Shown here piece by piece: positions 27,273 to 39,820 of a DNA stretch of 64,000 nucleotides. The DNA comes from Clostridium bowmanii. GTDB lineage: Bacteria > Bacillota > Clostridia > Clostridiales > Clostridiaceae. Position 1 is the stretch's first letter, and each line of letters opens with the position of its first letter. The stretch is taken from the NCBI RefSeq assembly GCF_018861315.1, contig NZ_JAHLDL010000011.1, positions 1-64,000 on the forward strand, read 5' to 3'. The notes beneath the pieces are model-generated. The model saw nothing but the letters and a program-made list of their open reading frames with translations, ran no database searches and was not told where the DNA came from. A program made the position numbers and the translations under genes.

Positions 27273-27623
27273 CTAACCAGGTGGCCACTGAAGCATTCTG
27301 CCGCCCAATAAATGGAAATGCACATGTTGAACAGATTGACCCCCTTGTTCCCCGCAATTACTAACAATTCTATATCCACTATCAGCAATTCCTAAGGTCA
27401 TGGCAATTTTCTTTGCAACTAAAAATATATGACCTATTAATTCCGACGACTCTTGATTTAAGCAATTTAAGTCATCAATATGTTCCTTTGGAATAATTAC
27501 AACATGCACGGGTGCCTGAGGGCTTATGTCTTTAAACACCATAACTTTATCATCTTCATAAAGCATTTCACAAGGAATTTGCTTTTTTACGATTTTACAA
27601 AAAATACAGTCTTTTTTTTCCAC
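27273..27623 (-). CDS. HIT family nucleotide-binding protein (HINT type)
   Basis: The 116-residue product shows the HIT active site HVHFHLLGG (H-x-H-x-H) and the N-terminal CIFCKIVKKQIPC. Family members hydrolyse nucleoside phosphoramidates and AMP-lysine adducts. The frame extends upstream, but the GTG at 27623 follows AGGAGG by seven bases and gives the conserved start. It lies between mtaB and rpsU. Confidence 0.93.
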   Translation of the reverse strand: MEKKDCIFCKIVKKQIPCEMLYEDDKVMVFKDISPQAPVHVVIIPKEHIDDLNCLNQESSELIGHIFLVAKKIAMTLGIADSGYRIVSNCGEQGGQSVQHVHFHLLGGRMLQWPPG

Positions 27624-27748
27624 ATAATCACCTCCTACCCATTTTAGGCTTCTGAAAAAAAGTAACAAATCAGTATGCCCTATACTAATATACTATTCAA
27701 CATAAAGCTTTATTCTCCTGCTACTTACATATATTTATCTTTTAAAAA

Positions 27749-29059
27749 TTATTTTAAGTCTTGAACTTCTCCAATTATATAATCTCCCATACATTCTATA
27801 AGTTTAGTCATATGGAATTCACCTGCTATATTTTTAGATGCTTTTCCTACAACCTTTACGTAATTGTCAGTGTAGCCTTCATATTCATCTTCATTATCTT
27901 TAAATTTTTGCTCATAAAGAACATTCATGCTCTTTTGAGTGAATGTATTTATATGTTTTTCTTCTAGCATCTTATTAAGTGCAATAAGCTTATGACTTCT
28001 TTCTTCTTTTATGTTTCCATCAATCTGCTCTTTCATTTGCGCAGCTTTAGTTCCTTTTCTTGGACTATACTTAAAAATATGCATTTTTGATAATTGTATA
28101 TCCTTTAAGAATTCATAAGTTTTATCAAATTCTTCCTGGGTTTCTCCAGGAAAACCTACAATTACGTCTGTAGTTATAGATGCTCCCACTATATTTTTCC
28201 TTAAATTTTCAACTACAGTTTTATATTCTTGTGCTGTGTAGTGCCTATTCATTCTTTTTATAGTTTCATCACAACCACTTTGAAGTGACAGATGGAAATG
28301 AGGACATAGATTCTTAAGTGTCATTAATTTCTCGATAACACCTTCTGTAAAGAAAGTTGGATCTATTGACCCTATTCTAATCCTTTCAATTCCAGGAACC
28401 TTATCTACCTCTTCTAAAACTCGAACTAAGTTCCATTCACCATCTAAATCTAATCCAAATGATGCTATATGTATACCAGATAAAAGAATCTCTTTAAAGC
28501 CATTCTGGGCTAATTCATGAACTTCTGACATTATTTTTTCAGGTGACTTACTACACACTGCACCTCTTGCGTAAGGTATTAAACAATAAGAACAAAATCT
28601 ATTGCACCCATCTTGAATTTTCACAAAGGCACGAGTTCTATCTTGATATTCACTAATGTTTAGGTCCTCAAATACCTTATTCTTTAAAACATCGTTAACT
28701 TCTACCACTTGTTTATTTTCTTCTCTAGCTCTATTTACATAGTAGACAATATCGCCTTTATTTCGGCTACCTAAAACTACATTAACACCTTCAATACTGG
28801 ATACTTCCGTTGCAGCAATCTGTGCATAACATCCAACAACTGCAATAATAGCCTCACTATTTTTTCTCCTGGCTCTTCCTATAATCTGCCTTGACTTTTT
28901 ATCACCCATATTAGTAACCGTACAGGTATTAATAACGTATACGTCAGCAAAATCATGAAACTCAGCCACTTCATATCCTTCTCTGATGAATTTTTCTACC
29001 ATGGCTTCTGACTCGTACTGATTTACCCTGCACCCTAAGGTCGCAATTGCAACTTTCAT
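27749..29059 (-). CDS. mtaB: tRNA (t6A37)-C2 methylthiotransferase MtaB
   Basis: This radical-SAM enzyme converts t6A to ms2t6A at tRNA position 37. The 436-residue protein has the N-terminal UPF0004 cluster cysteines (TLGCRVNQYESE, NTCTVTN, VVGCYAQ), the radical SAM CxxxCxxC in GCNRFCSYCLIPYARG, and a C-terminal TRAM domain ending in MGDYIIGE. It overlaps rsmE by 4 bp. Confidence 0.96.
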   Translation of the reverse strand: MKVAIATLGCRVNQYESEAMVEKFIREGYEVAEFHDFADVYVINTCTVTNMGDKKSRQIIGRARRKNSEAIIAVVGCYAQIAATEVSSIEGVNVVLGSRNKGDIVYYVNRAREENKQVVEVNDVLKNKVFEDLNISEYQDRTRAFVKIQDGCNRFCSYCLIPYARGAVCSKSPEKIMSEVHELAQNGFKEILLSGIHIASFGLDLDGEWNLVRVLEEVDKVPGIERIRIGSIDPTFFTEGVIEKLMTLKNLCPHFHLSLQSGCDETIKRMNRHYTAQEYKTVVENLRKNIVGASITTDVIVGFPGETQEEFDKTYEFLKDIQLSKMHIFKYSPRKGTKAAQMKEQIDGNIKEERSHKLIALNKMLEEKHINTFTQKSMNVLYEQKFKDNEDEYEGYTDNYVKVVGKASKNIAGEFHMTKLIECMGDYIIGEVQDLK

Positions 29060-29811
29060 TCTATAATTCCTCCCAAATCTCCTAATTCATACATTATAAG
29101 GCTTAAACAAGTAAAACCTGCAGTTTCAGTCCTAAGTATTCTTGGTCCTAAAGTGACAATACTTGCTCCTATTTCTTTTAATTTATGTATTTCGCACTCT
29201 TCAAATCCACCCTCTGGTCCTATAATAATAGCAACTTTACTAATAGATTCTTTTTCTATGGTTTTCATTAATCTCTTTATTCCATAGCCTTTTTCATTCT
29301 CATAGGGTACCACAACTAAGTCCATAGGTTTTAGCTGTTCTAATAAATCTGAAAACTCTATAGGCACATTAATTTCAGGTACTAAACTTCTCTTGCTCTG
29401 CTTGCAAGCTTCAAGTGCTATTCTATTCCATCTGTCTACTTTTTTAAATTCTTTAAGCTCAGTTTTAACTACTACTCGCTCTGTAATTATTGGTGTTATT
29501 GCCTTAACTCCTAGCTCCGTATTCTTTTGAACTATTAAGTCCATTTTTGTTGATTTAGGCATTCCCTGAAATAAGTATACTTCAACTGGGCTTTCATTGT
29601 TTATAGGATTTTCTTCTAATAGATTTATTTTTACTTCACTCTTATCTATTAGTGTTATTTCTCCTATGTATTCTATGCCTTCACAATTATTGATACTAAC
29701 CACATCACCAATTTTAAGCCTTAATACCTTGTATATATGTTTTACATCTTCACCATCAATAATAGCATTATTACCGTCTATATTTTTCTTTGGCACAAAA
29801 AATTTATGCAT
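29056..29811 (-). CDS. rsmE: 16S rRNA (uracil1498-N3)-methyltransferase
   Basis: This is a SPOUT-fold methyltransferase that acts on the 30S subunit. The 251-residue protein has the N-terminal PUA-like domain (HKFFVPKKNIDG) and the SAM knot with IIGPEGGFEECEI and LGPRILRTETAG. It lies between prmA and mtaB with tight spacing, part of the rRNA/tRNA modification block behind dnaJ. Confidence 0.96.
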   Translation of the reverse strand: MHKFFVPKKNIDGNNAIIDGEDVKHIYKVLRLKIGDVVSINNCEGIEYIGEITLIDKSEVKINLLEENPINNESPVEVYLFQGMPKSTKMDLIVQKNTELGVKAITPIITERVVVKTELKEFKKVDRWNRIALEACKQSKRSLVPEINVPIEFSDLLEQLKPMDLVVVPYENEKGYGIKRLMKTIEKESISKVAIIIGPEGGFEECEIHKLKEIGASIVTLGPRILRTETAGFTCLSLIMYELGDLGGIIE

Positions 29812-29877
29812 TATTTATTCTCTCCTCAAACTAGGCATCTTTAACTTATTATCTTTAAGATGCCATATATAATTATT

Positions 29878-30819
29878 TTATAACTTTGCAACTATACAAA
29901 CCCATTCTCCCTCGATGTTTATCTCTTCAATTTTAAAACCACATTCTGTTAATTTATTTATTACTTCATCTTTTTTAATTAAAATTATTCCTGAAGATAT
30001 AAAATGACCACCTTCTACTAAAACTGATTTAACCTGCTGGGTTAAAAACATAATTACATCAGCCATTATGTTAGCTATAACTATATTAGCCCTTCCATTT
30101 ACAACTTCTAGTAAGTCACCATACAGTATCTCAATGCTACTTACATCATTGTAACTTACATTTTGTTTTGCAGAATCTACTGCTACTGGATCCAAATCAA
30201 CTCCTATAGTCTTTTTAGCTCCAAGCTTAGCCGCAGCAATGGATAATATCCCTGACCCTGTTCCTATATCAAAAACAACTGACTCGGCCTTTACGTGCCT
30301 CTCAAGTGCCTTTATGCACATCCTAGTAGTTTCATGAGTACCAGTTCCAAAAGCCATGCCTGGATCTAGCTCTACAATTATCTCATCAGCCTTTTTATCG
30401 TACTGCTCCCATATAGGCTTTATAACTATTTTCTCTCCTACCTTTATTGGTTTATAATACTGCTTCCAGTTGTTTTCCCAATCTTCTTCCTTGACATCAT
30501 TTGCTATAACAGAGCCTACACCCTTATCTAGTCCGAACTTTGGTAAATTATTTACTCCAGTTTTAATTTCTTCTAAATAACCTTCAAATTTTTCATCTCT
30601 TTTATAGTATCCCTTTATTACAACTCCATTATTTGTATCTATAATAGACTCATCAAAATAATCCCAATCTGTAGTATGATCTCGCCTAAAAATCATATCT
30701 AGTGGATCCAAAATAGAAACTCCCTCTACACCCGTATTATATAGCATTGCAGACACCGCCTCAACTGCCTCACTGCTTGTTATTATAGTTACTTCAATCC
30801 AATTTTTATCAATATTCAA
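29878..30819 (-). CDS. prmA: Ribosomal protein L11 methyltransferase
   Basis: PrmA trimethylates L11. The 313-residue product has the N-terminal substrate-recognition domain and the SAM motif [20 protein letters not shown] with [14 protein letters not shown] just before it, then [10 protein letters not shown]. The frame runs further upstream, but the TTG at 30819 is six bases after AGGAGG and gives MNIDKNW. It lies downstream of dnaJ as in most Firmicutes. Confidence 0.96.
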   Translation of the reverse strand: MNIDKNWIEVTIITSSEAVEAVSAMLYNTGVEGVSILDPLDMIFRRDHTTDWDYFDESIIDTNNGVVIKGYYKRDEKFEGYLEEIKTGVNNLPKFGLDKGVGSVIANDVKEEDWENNWKQYYKPIKVGEKIVIKPIWEQYDKKADEIIVELDPGMAFGTGTHETTRMCIKALERHVKAESVVFDIGTGSGILSIAAAKLGAKKTIGVDLDPVAVDSAKQNVSYNDVSSIEILYGDLLEVVNGRANIVIANIMADVIMFLTQQVKSVLVEGGHFISSGIILIKKDEVINKLTECGFKIEEINIEGEWVCIVAKL

Positions 30820-30910
30820 TGTTATCCTCCTTGTTTTTCCATATTGGGTAGATACCAATTATTCCTATACATAAGTGTATCATCTTCAATAATTCAACAC
30901 AATATTTAAT

Positions 30911-32115
<1,205 letters not shown>

Positions 32116-32230
32116 GCCGTTTTACACCACCTAAAATATATATGCTTTTATAACATAATTTGTTGATTAAATAATTCAACTATTACTATTATATAGTTTT
32201 TCATTGCTTATTGCTAATATAACTTTAATT

Positions 32231-32266
32231 AAATTAAGGGAAGGGTGAATACCCTACCCTTATTTA
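32231..32266 (-). terminator. Hairpin between dnaK and dnaJ
   Basis: AAGGG-AGGGT pairs with ACCCT-CCCTT around a 4-nt loop, 25 nt after the dnaK stop. It may lower dnaJ expression relative to dnaK or mark an mRNA end. Confidence 0.65.
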
Positions 32267-32288
32267 ATGGTTTTATTGTTTATCTATC

Positions 32289-34142
32289 TTATTTTTTCTC
32301 TTCGTCCTCTTCTACTTTGTAGTCAGCATCCACTACGTTGTCATCATGCTCAGCATTGCCCTCAGGGTTACCTTGCTCTGCTCCTTCTGCTCCCTTTGCT
32401 TGCTCTGCTTCTGCTTGGTATATTTTTGTAGTTACCGCATAGAAAGCTTCAGTTAATTCTTCAGTAGATTTCTTTATAGCTTCTGTATCTTCGCCATCTT
32501 TAACTTTTTTAAGAGCTTCAAGTTTTGCTTCGATATCTTTTTTATCTTCTTCTGCTACTTTTTCTCCAAGATCTTTTAAGCTTTTTTCAGTTTGGTATAC
32601 TAATTGTTCTGCATTGTTTTTAGCCTCAATTGCTTCTTTTCTAGCTTTATCTTCTCCTGCAAATTTTTCTGCTTCTTTTACTGCTGCATCAATTTCATCA
32701 TCACTTAAATTAGTTGATGCTGTAATTGTTATTTTAGCTTCTTTTCCTGTTCCTTTATCTTTAGCTGATACATTAACTATACCGTTAGCATCTATATCAA
32801 ATGTAACTTCTATTTGTGGAATTCCTCTTGGTGCTGCTGCTATTCCAGAAAGAGTAACTCTTCCTAAACTCTTATTACTTGCAGCCATTTGTCTTTCACC
32901 TTGAACAATGTTAATTTCAACTGATGTTTGACCATCTGCTGCTGTTGAGAATACTTGACTCTTTTTAGCAGGAATTGTAGTATTTCTTTCTATTAGTGGA
33001 GTAGCTATTCCGCCTAATGTTTCAATTCCTAGTGTTAATGGAGTTACATCAAGAAGTAAAACATCTTTAACTTCTCCAGTTAATACTCCAGCTTGAATTG
33101 CTGCACCAAGTGCTACACATTCATCAGGATTTACTCCCTTTGAAGGTTCTTTTCCAGTAAAGCTTTTAACTGCATCTACAACTGCTGGTGTTCTTGTTGA
33201 ACCACCTACAAGTACAACTTTATCTATTTCATTAAGTGATAAGTTTGCATCTGCAAGAGCTTTTTTCATTGGTTCTATTGTTGCATCAACTAAATCATGA
33301 GTTAATTCATTAAATTTAGCCCTTGTTAAGTTCATCTCTATGTGCTTTGGACCTGTAGCATCTGCAGTAATAAATGGTAGATTAATTGAAGTTTGCATTG
33401 ATGATGATAATTCAATTTTAGCTTTTTCAGCAGCTTCTTTTAATCTTTGAAGTGCCATTTTATCAGTTCTTAAATCTATTCCATTATCTGCTTTAAAAGT
33501 ATCAGCTATGTGATTTACAACTCTTTGGTCAAAGTCATCTCCACCAAGTTTAGTATTACCATTAGTTGATTTAACTTCGAATAAACCATCACCAAGTTCT
33601 AATATAGATACATCGAATGTACCGCCGCCTAAATCATATACTAATATTTTTTGATTAACATCCATTTTGTCCAGTCCATAAGCAAGCGCTGCTGCAGTTG
33701 GCTCATTTATTATTCTCTTAACTTCAAGTCCAGCTATTTTTCCTGCGTCTTTTGTTGCTTGTCTTTGGCTATCATTGAAATATGCAGGTACTGTTATTAC
33801 AGCTTCAGTAACTGATTCTCCTAAATAAGCTTCAGCATCAGCTTTGATTTTTTGTAAAACGTAAGCTGAAATTTCTTGTGGTGTATGCATTTTTCCATCA
33901 ATATTTATTTTACGATCAGTACCCATGTCCCTTTTTATTGAACTTATTGTTCTATCTGGGTTTGTAATTGATTGTCTCTTAGCAACTTGGCCTACTAGTC
34001 TTTCTCCATTAGCTTGAAATGATACTACAGATGGTGTAGTTCTTGCTCCTTCTGAATTAGAAATTACTACGGGTTCTCCACCCTCCATTACTGCTACACA
34101 TGAATTTGTTGTACCTAAATCTATTCCTATAATTTTTCCCAT
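32289..34142 (-). CDS. dnaK: Chaperone DnaK (Hsp70)
   Basis: This ATP-dependent Hsp70 of 617 residues has [17 protein letters not shown] at the N terminus, [16 protein letters not shown] and [10 protein letters not shown] in the nucleotide domain, the linker [19 protein letters not shown], the substrate domain and a helical lid ending in the acidic EEDEEK tail. It has the Firmicute-type deletion in lobe I. It lies in the order hrcA-grpE-dnaK-dnaJ. Confidence 0.99.
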   Translation of the reverse strand: MGKIIGIDLGTTNSCVAVMEGGEPVVISNSEGARTTPSVVSFQANGERLVGQVAKRQSITNPDRTISSIKRDMGTDRKINIDGKMHTPQEISAYVLQKIKADAEAYLGESVTEAVITVPAYFNDSQRQATKDAGKIAGLEVKRIINEPTAAALAYGLDKMDVNQKILVYDLGGGTFDVSILELGDGLFEVKSTNGNTKLGGDDFDQRVVNHIADTFKADNGIDLRTDKMALQRLKEAAEKAKIELSSSMQTSINLPFITADATGPKHIEMNLTRAKFNELTHDLVDATIEPMKKALADANLSLNEIDKVVLVGGSTRTPAVVDAVKSFTGKEPSKGVNPDECVALGAAIQAGVLTGEVKDVLLLDVTPLTLGIETLGGIATPLIERNTTIPAKKSQVFSTAADGQTSVEINIVQGERQMAASNKSLGRVTLSGIAAAPRGIPQIEVTFDIDANGIVNVSAKDKGTGKEAKITITASTNLSDDEIDAAVKEAEKFAGEDKARKEAIEAKNNAEQLVYQTEKSLKDLGEKVAEEDKKDIEAKLEALKKVKDGEDTEAIKKSTEELTEAFYAVTTKIYQAEAEQAKGAEGAEQGNPEGNAEHDDNVVDADYKVEEDEEKK

Positions 34143-34223
34143 TATTATTTCCTCCTTGTATTCCTTTTTAGTCCATAACAGTTATAACTGTTACGTCTTA
34201 TATATTTTTTATAATAACAATCT

Positions 34224-34937
34224 TTAATTGGCAACTTTAACCATGCTATGTCTTAATACCTTATTTGCTCTTTTATAACCCTTTTGGAACACCTCAACTA
34301 TTTCATTATTTCCATACTGTTCATCTTCAATATGCATTACTGCATTATGAAGATTAGGGTCAAACTCGCCTTCTGGTGCTAGTTCTTCTACTCCTAATTT
34401 GGTAAAAGCATCATTAAATTGTCTTACTGTCATCTCTACACCAGTTCTTAAATCCTCACCAGTTCCTTCAATAGAAAGTGCTCTTTCTAAGTTATCTAAT
34501 ACTGGCAACACTTCTTTTAGAACATCTGAGCAAGCATCAGTGTATATGCCTTCTTTCTCTTTTACTGTTCTTTTTCTAAAGTTTTCATATTCAGCAGTTG
34601 TCCTTAAAAGTTTATCTTTAAAAGCAACAACTTCATTCTGTAATTTCATATTTTCTTCTTCTAGTTTTTTTATTTTTTTACTCATATCTTTTTCTTTTTC
34701 ACTTTCTAAAAGTTCTTTAAACTCTTCCTCTTCTATTATTTCAGCTTCCTCTGCAATTCCTTCTAAAACTCCTTTGACATCTTGTACTTGGTCATCAGCC
34801 TCATCTATAGGGCTTTTGGCTAAGCAATTTTCAGCTTCATTAGTTTCACCTTCATTGGTTTCATGTACTGAACTAGAATCTCCATCAGGCATCGATGTAG
34901 TTTCTTCTTTTAAAATTTCTTTTTTATTTTTATGCAC
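34224..34937 (-). CDS. grpE: Nucleotide exchange factor GrpE
   Basis: GrpE exchanges ADP for ATP on DnaK. The 237-residue protein has a long acidic, Glu-rich N terminus (about 1-90), a coiled coil (about 90-140) and the C-terminal beta domain with VEELAPEGEFDPNLHNAV and VFQKGYKRANKVLRHSMVKV. An upstream frame extension exists, but the GTG at 34937 lies nine bases after GGGAGG. It is somewhat longer than the usual 190-200 residues because of the N-terminal acidic segment. Confidence 0.95.
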   Translation of the reverse strand: MHKNKKEILKEETTSMPDGDSSSVHETNEGETNEAENCLAKSPIDEADDQVQDVKGVLEGIAEEAEIIEEEEFKELLESEKEKDMSKKIKKLEEENMKLQNEVVAFKDKLLRTTAEYENFRKRTVKEKEGIYTDACSDVLKEVLPVLDNLERALSIEGTGEDLRTGVEMTVRQFNDAFTKLGVEELAPEGEFDPNLHNAVMHIEDEQYGNNEIVEVFQKGYKRANKVLRHSMVKVAN

Positions 34938-34986
34938 GCAAGCATTCCTCCCTTTCAGGCTCAAGTAAATCTTTTAATCTAAGAAC

Positions 34987-36033
34987 TTATCTATGATCAT
35001 CATAAATTTGAGCTATATTATCATTTAATTCTTTAACTATTTCGGTTAATACAGCTATAACTTTTCCATATGGTATTCTTGTTGGTCCGATAACACCAAT
35101 AGAACCAAGAGGTACTCCAGAGGCACTATAAACAGCAGTTATAATACTACATTCTCTAGCACACTCAACAAAATTTTCGCCACCAATTTTAATTGTAATA
35201 TTACCTGTAATGTCATTAGCATTTAGTAAACTGTTTATACTTTCTTTGTTGTCTACTAAAACTAAAAACTCGCGAGCTTTAACTATATTGTTATATTCTG
35301 GATAGTTAAAGATGTTTGCCGCTCCTTGAATATATACTTCCGAAGTTTCAATACCAGATAAGCTATCATATAAAGCCGGAATAATACCATCAAAAACTTC
35401 TACAAAAGAAGCTAAATCAACTTTCAAATTATTAATTACCTCTAAGTTTATTTGTTCAATTGTAAGCTTTCCTAATCTAAAATTAAGTATATTGGTAAGT
35501 TTTTCTATGGTAGAACTACCAATGGGTTTACTGATTTTAATAAAATTATTTTTGATAATACCACTGTCAGTAATAATTACAAACAAAATACTTCCACCAT
35601 CTAAATTCATTAGTTGTATATATTTTATACAACTTTTTTGAACAGAAGGTGCCTTAACTATAGATGTAAGATTGGTAAGGTGAGAAAGTACTTCTGTAGC
35701 TTGCTTAATAATTTTATCTACCTCATACAAAGCGGCATTGATAAGATGATTTTTTATCATATATTCTTCCTCAGCAGATAGTTTAGTTAACTGCATAAGT
35801 CTATCAACATATAATCTATAACCCTTATCTGAAGGCTTTCTACCTGATGAGGTATATAATTGTTCTATATATCCCATCTCTTCTAAATCTGACATCTCAT
35901 TTCTTATAGTAGCTGAGCTAATACCTAAATCATACTTTTTAGCAATGGTCCTGGACCCTACAGGCTCACCATTATTTATATAATCTGTAACTATAGCCTG
36001 AAGTATTTTAATTTTTCTTTCATCCATTTCCAT
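34987..36033 (-). CDS. hrcA: Heat-inducible transcription repressor HrcA
   Basis: HrcA binds the CIRCE operator and represses this operon; GroE assists its folding. The 348-residue protein has an N-terminal winged helix (GEPVGSRTIAKKYDLGISSATIRNEM) and a GAF-like domain with GVIGPTRIPYGKVI at the C terminus. The ATG at 36033 follows AGAGGTGAT. A perfect CIRCE element lies 17 nt upstream, so the operon is autoregulated. Confidence 0.97.
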   Translation of the reverse strand: MEMDERKIKILQAIVTDYINNGEPVGSRTIAKKYDLGISSATIRNEMSDLEEMGYIEQLYTSSGRKPSDKGYRLYVDRLMQLTKLSAEEEYMIKNHLINAALYEVDKIIKQATEVLSHLTNLTSIVKAPSVQKSCIKYIQLMNLDGGSILFVIITDSGIIKNNFIKISKPIGSSTIEKLTNILNFRLGKLTIEQINLEVINNLKVDLASFVEVFDGIIPALYDSLSGIETSEVYIQGAANIFNYPEYNNIVKAREFLVLVDNKESINSLLNANDITGNITIKIGGENFVECARECSIITAVYSASGVPLGSIGVIGPTRIPYGKVIAVLTEIVKELNDNIAQIYDDHR

Positions 36034-36049
36034 AATATCACCTCTTTTA

Positions 36050-36076
36050 TTAGCACTCACTACCGTTGAGTGCTAA
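36050..36076. promoter_or_regulatory. CIRCE operator of hrcA-grpE-dnaK-dnaJ
   Basis: TTAGCACTC (36050-36058), nine-base spacer, GAGTGCTAA (36068-36076): a perfect match to the consensus HrcA binding site. Confidence 0.97.
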
Positions 36077-36089
36077 CGAGTATGTATTA

Positions 36090-36118
36090 AAAGTATCATT
36101 TACCATTGTATTTGTCAA
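36090..36118 (-). promoter_or_regulatory. Heat-shock operon promoter
   Basis: The minus strand has TTGACA (36113-36118), a 17-nt spacer and TACTTT (36090-36095). The CIRCE element begins about 14 nt downstream of the -10 box, in position to block initiation or early elongation. Confidence 0.65.
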
Positions 36119-36275
36119 TAACCCTCATTTTTCAATACAGCCATTTTATATCTATCATTCCAATTTAGGTTCCAAATGCTCCGCTTTTCTTTTGTTTTCT
36201 AAAGAACACTATTTTAAAAATAGTTTGCCCTATTTCCTCTGCCATAATAATGTTATTTTTAATAAGTAAAAAAAC

Positions 36276-37397
36276 TTACAAAAGAAATTCTGCCATAATT
36301 ACATTAGATACTTCAATTCCTTCATGAGTTAAAAATATATTTTCCTTATTCTCCACCATAAATCCAGCGCTAGTATATTTATTTATTACCACCTCATAGA
36401 CACTGTGTATGTCTTTTTTGAATCTTTTTGTAAATTCAATCTTACTTATGCCCATTGTCTTTCTAAGACCCATGAACATAAACTCTTCCATGTCAGCCAC
36501 TGTGGAATTTTTCTTTTTTTCTACTATTGCACTGCCTTCAGTATTTATCTTCTCAATATAATTTTCTACATTTTCTTCATTTCTATACCTAAAACCATCA
36601 CTATATGAATGGGCAGCTGAGCCACAACCAATATATTCCTCTAAATCCCAATATACTAAATTGTGTCTACATTGTCGTTTACCTTTTTCAAAATTCGAAA
36701 TTTCATATTGTGAATATCCTTTTTCTCTTAAATATTCTAATGTTTCATGGTACATATTTCGTTCTATTTCCTCAGTAGGAAGACTTAATGTTCCCTGTTC
36801 AAATCTTTTATAAAAAGCAGTTCCCTCTTCAATTATTAAACTATAACAAGATAGATGTTCTGGGCTTAGGGCAGTTACATTTTCTAGGGTCTCTTTCCAC
36901 TGAGCTAAAGTTTGACCCGGTAGCCCAAACATTAAATCTATATTAATATTGTGAAAGCCTAAATCTCTAGCCATTTCAAAACTTTGTTTAAAATCATAAA
37001 TAGTATGAATTCGCCCCAAGTCTTTAAGCAATGTGTCTTGAAAGGCTTGAAGCCCAATACTAAGTCTATTTACTCCCATTTTTTTAAAAAGGTTTAATTT
37101 TTCCCTTGTAAATGTTCCTGGATTTCCTTCTACTGTAAACTCTAAATCGCCTGCAGTATCTAATGTATAAATACTTTTTTTTATTATTTCCCAGCCCGCC
37201 AAAGATAAATAGGTGGGAGTTCCCCCACCTATAAAAATAGTTTTTATTTTTTTATCTTTTATACTATTTATTTCTTTTGCGAGAGCTGTGGAATAATGAA
37301 TCATATGTTCCTCCATACCTGCATAAGATGGAAAATCACAATATAGACATTTTTGCTTGCAAAATGGAATATGTATATATAGCGCCACATTCTTCAT
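36276..37397 (-). CDS. hemW: Radical SAM family heme chaperone HemW
   Basis: The 373-residue radical SAM protein, related to HemN, has CKQKCLYCDFPSYAG (CxxxCxxC), GGGTPTYL and the C-terminal HemW winged domain. HemW proteins bind heme and are thought to insert it into respiratory enzymes; many are mislabelled coproporphyrinogen III oxidase. GAGGATAAAAT precedes the ATG. It lies between lepA and hrcA, the conserved lepA-hemW-hrcA order. Confidence 0.94.
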   Translation of the reverse strand: MKNVALYIHIPFCKQKCLYCDFPSYAGMEEHMIHYSTALAKEINSIKDKKIKTIFIGGGTPTYLSLAGWEIIKKSIYTLDTAGDLEFTVEGNPGTFTREKLNLFKKMGVNRLSIGLQAFQDTLLKDLGRIHTIYDFKQSFEMARDLGFHNINIDLMFGLPGQTLAQWKETLENVTALSPEHLSCYSLIIEEGTAFYKRFEQGTLSLPTEEIERNMYHETLEYLREKGYSQYEISNFEKGKRQCRHNLVYWDLEEYIGCGSAAHSYSDGFRYRNEENVENYIEKINTEGSAIVEKKKNSTVADMEEFMFMGLRKTMGISKIEFTKRFKKDIHSVYEVVINKYTSAGFMVENKENIFLTHEGIEVSNVIMAEFLL

Positions 37398-37426
37398 ATT
37401 TTATCCTCACTTTAGGCCATGAAATT

Positions 37427-37470
37427 AAATAACAAGTCTAGGTTAGTATATACCCCCTGACTCGTTATTT
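37427..37470 (-). terminator. Hairpin between lepA and hemW
   Basis: AAATAACGAGTC pairs with GACTTGTTATTT (one wobble) around a 20-nt loop. There is no strong U-run, so it may be a weak terminator or a processing site. Confidence 0.5.
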
Positions 37471-37489
37471 ATTTGAATGTACCTTCATT

Positions 37490-39295
37490 TTAATCTACTT
37501 TAAGTATAGCCATAAATGCTTCTTGTGGAACTTCAACACTTCCAACTTGTCTCATTCTCTTTTTACCTTCTTTTTGTTTCTCTAATAATTTTCTTTTTCT
37601 TGAAATATCTCCACCATAACATTTAGCTAAAACATCTTTTCTCATTGCTTTTACAGTTTCTCTTGCAATTACCTTTGCGTTTATAGCTGCTTGTATTGGT
37701 ATTTCAAACATTTGTCTTGGTATATGTTCTTTTAGTTTTTCACACATAACTCTTCCTCTATGAGACGCAGTCTCCTCGGGAACAATCATAGAAAGAGCAT
37801 CAACTTTTTCCCCTTTAAGCAAAATATCCAATCTTACAAGACTTGCCTTTATATATCCCTTTAATTCATAATCAAAAGATGCATAGCCTTTTGTTCTCGA
37901 TTTTAGGGCATCAAAAAAGTCATATACTATTTCGTTAAGTGGCATGTCATAAGTTAAAACAACTCTAGTAGTTTCTATATATTTCATATCAATGTATATG
38001 CCTCTCTTTTGCTTACATAATTCCATAACCGTTCCTAAATATTCTGATGGTGTTATTATGGAGGCTTTAACTATTGGTTCTTCCATATAATTAATTTCTG
38101 TAGGTTCTGGAAGATTTGTAGGATTTGTTATTTCTATTAACTCTCCATTAGTTTTCATTACTTTATATATAACTGATGGAGCTGTTGTAATAATATCTAA
38201 ATTAAATTCTCTTTCTATTCTTTCTTGCACTATTTCCATATGCAGAAGGCCTAAGAATCCACATCTAAATCCAAAACCTAAAGCGATAGATGTCTCTGGC
38301 TCAAACCCCAAGGCTGCATCATTTAACTGAAGTTTTTCTAGGGATTCTTTTAGTTCTCCATATCTAGAACCATCTACAGGGTAAATACCACTAAATACCA
38401 TAGGTATTGCTGGTCTGTAGCCCTTTAGTGGCTGAAGTGCAGGTCTTTCAGCCTCTGTTATTGTATCTCCAACCCTTGCATCCCTAACATTTTTTATAGA
38501 GGCAGTTATATATCCAACATCTCCAGCACTTAGCTCTGATACAGGAAGATAATTTGGTACAAAAACTCCAACTTCTACTACATCGTATACCTTATTAGTA
38601 TTCATTAGCTTAATCTTTGTGCCTTGTCTAACTTTACCATCTCTAACTCTTATATAACATACAACACCTTTATAGCTATCATAGGACGAATCGAAAATCA
38701 GTGCTTTAAGTGGAGCTTCTTCGTCTCCACTTGGTGGTGATATCTTTTTTACTACGGTTTCTAAAACATCTTCTATATTAAGTCCAGTCTTAGCTGAAAT
38801 TAGTGGAGCATCTTGGGCCTCAATACCTATTACATCCTCTATTTCCTGAATTATCTCTAGTGGCCTTGCACTAGGAAGATCTATTTTATTAATAACTGGT
38901 GCAATATCTAAGTTATTATCTAAGGCAAGATAGCAGTTTGCAAGAGTCTGAGCTTGAATTCCTTGAGAAGCATCAACTACAAGCACTGCACCTTCACAAG
39001 CAGCTAAACTCCTTGAAACCTCATAGTTAAAATCTACATGTCCTGGAGTATCTATAAGGTTAAATATATATTCTTCTCCATTGGGCCTTTTATAAATTAA
39101 CCTAGCTGGTTGAGATTTTATAGTAATACCTCTTTCTCTTTCTAGATCCATAGTATCAAGTACTTGTTCTTCCATTTCTCTTTTAGTCAGTGTACCTGTC
39201 TTTTCTAATAATCTATCCGCAAGAGTAGACTTGCCATGATCTATGTGTGCAACTATGGAAAAATTTCTTATGTATTTTTGTCTATTACTCTGCAT
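37490..39295 (-). CDS. lepA: Elongation factor 4 (LepA)
   Basis: This ribosome-back-translocating/assembly GTPase of 601 residues has [24 protein letters not shown] and NKIDLPSA in the G domain, EF-G-like domains III and V, and the unique LepA C-terminal domain ending in [18 protein letters not shown]. It lies upstream of hemW. Confidence 0.98.
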   Translation of the reverse strand: MQSNRQKYIRNFSIVAHIDHGKSTLADRLLEKTGTLTKREMEEQVLDTMDLERERGITIKSQPARLIYKRPNGEEYIFNLIDTPGHVDFNYEVSRSLAACEGAVLVVDASQGIQAQTLANCYLALDNNLDIAPVINKIDLPSARPLEIIQEIEDVIGIEAQDAPLISAKTGLNIEDVLETVVKKISPPSGDEEAPLKALIFDSSYDSYKGVVCYIRVRDGKVRQGTKIKLMNTNKVYDVVEVGVFVPNYLPVSELSAGDVGYITASIKNVRDARVGDTITEAERPALQPLKGYRPAIPMVFSGIYPVDGSRYGELKESLEKLQLNDAALGFEPETSIALGFGFRCGFLGLLHMEIVQERIEREFNLDIITTAPSVIYKVMKTNGELIEITNPTNLPEPTEINYMEEPIVKASIITPSEYLGTVMELCKQKRGIYIDMKYIETTRVVLTYDMPLNEIVYDFFDALKSRTKGYASFDYELKGYIKASLVRLDILLKGEKVDALSMIVPEETASHRGRVMCEKLKEHIPRQMFEIPIQAAINAKVIARETVKAMRKDVLAKCYGGDISRKRKLLEKQKEGKKRMRQVGSVEVPQEAFMAILKVD

Positions 39296-39473
39296 TAATT
39301 TTTACCCCCGTTATTGTATATGAATTAAATTATTTTCTTTAGCATAACCTAAATATACTTTATACTCCATTGTTATTTGTTTTTATGTGATATAAATCAT
39401 ATAGTTTTTCACAAACCACTTTAAATTATATCATAAGTATCTAATACTTTGTACACAATATGTTAAAACTCAC

Positions 39474-39731
39474 TTATTTTGAAATTATTTTATTGTAAGC
39501 ATTTACACATTTGTCTTTCATGCTATCTATAATTTTACTATTTGCATAGAAAACATAACCCACAGTCTCTATCTTAAAATCAATAGGCACTAATGATAAT
39601 TCCATTGTAAATTTTGATTTTTTCCGTACAAGTTCTGGCTTATTAATGTTAACCTCAATAAATCCATATATAAATATTAAAAAGCAAAGAAAGATCATAA
39701 AAATATATTTAATTCTACCTTTTTTCCTCAT
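39474..39731 (-). CDS. Small single-pass membrane protein, unknown
   Basis: The 85-residue protein has a basic N terminus (MRKKGRIK), one membrane helix (residues 9-26) and an extracytoplasmic tail containing IDFKIETVGYVFYANSKI. AGGAGGC stands before the ATG, which supports a real gene. It sits downstream of spoIIP and upstream of lepA in the same direction. I do not recognise a family; a sporulation link is only suggested by the neighbour. Confidence 0.6.
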   Translation of the reverse strand: MRKKGRIKYIFMIFLCFLIFIYGFIEVNINKPELVRKKSKFTMELSLVPIDFKIETVGYVFYANSKIIDSMKDKCVNAYNKIISK

Positions 39732-39820
39732 AAAAAATGCCTCCTAATTCTAAAAGATAGATAACAACTACTAATTATTATCTTCCCTTTAGTAAGGATG
39801 CACTTTTTAAAATAAATTAT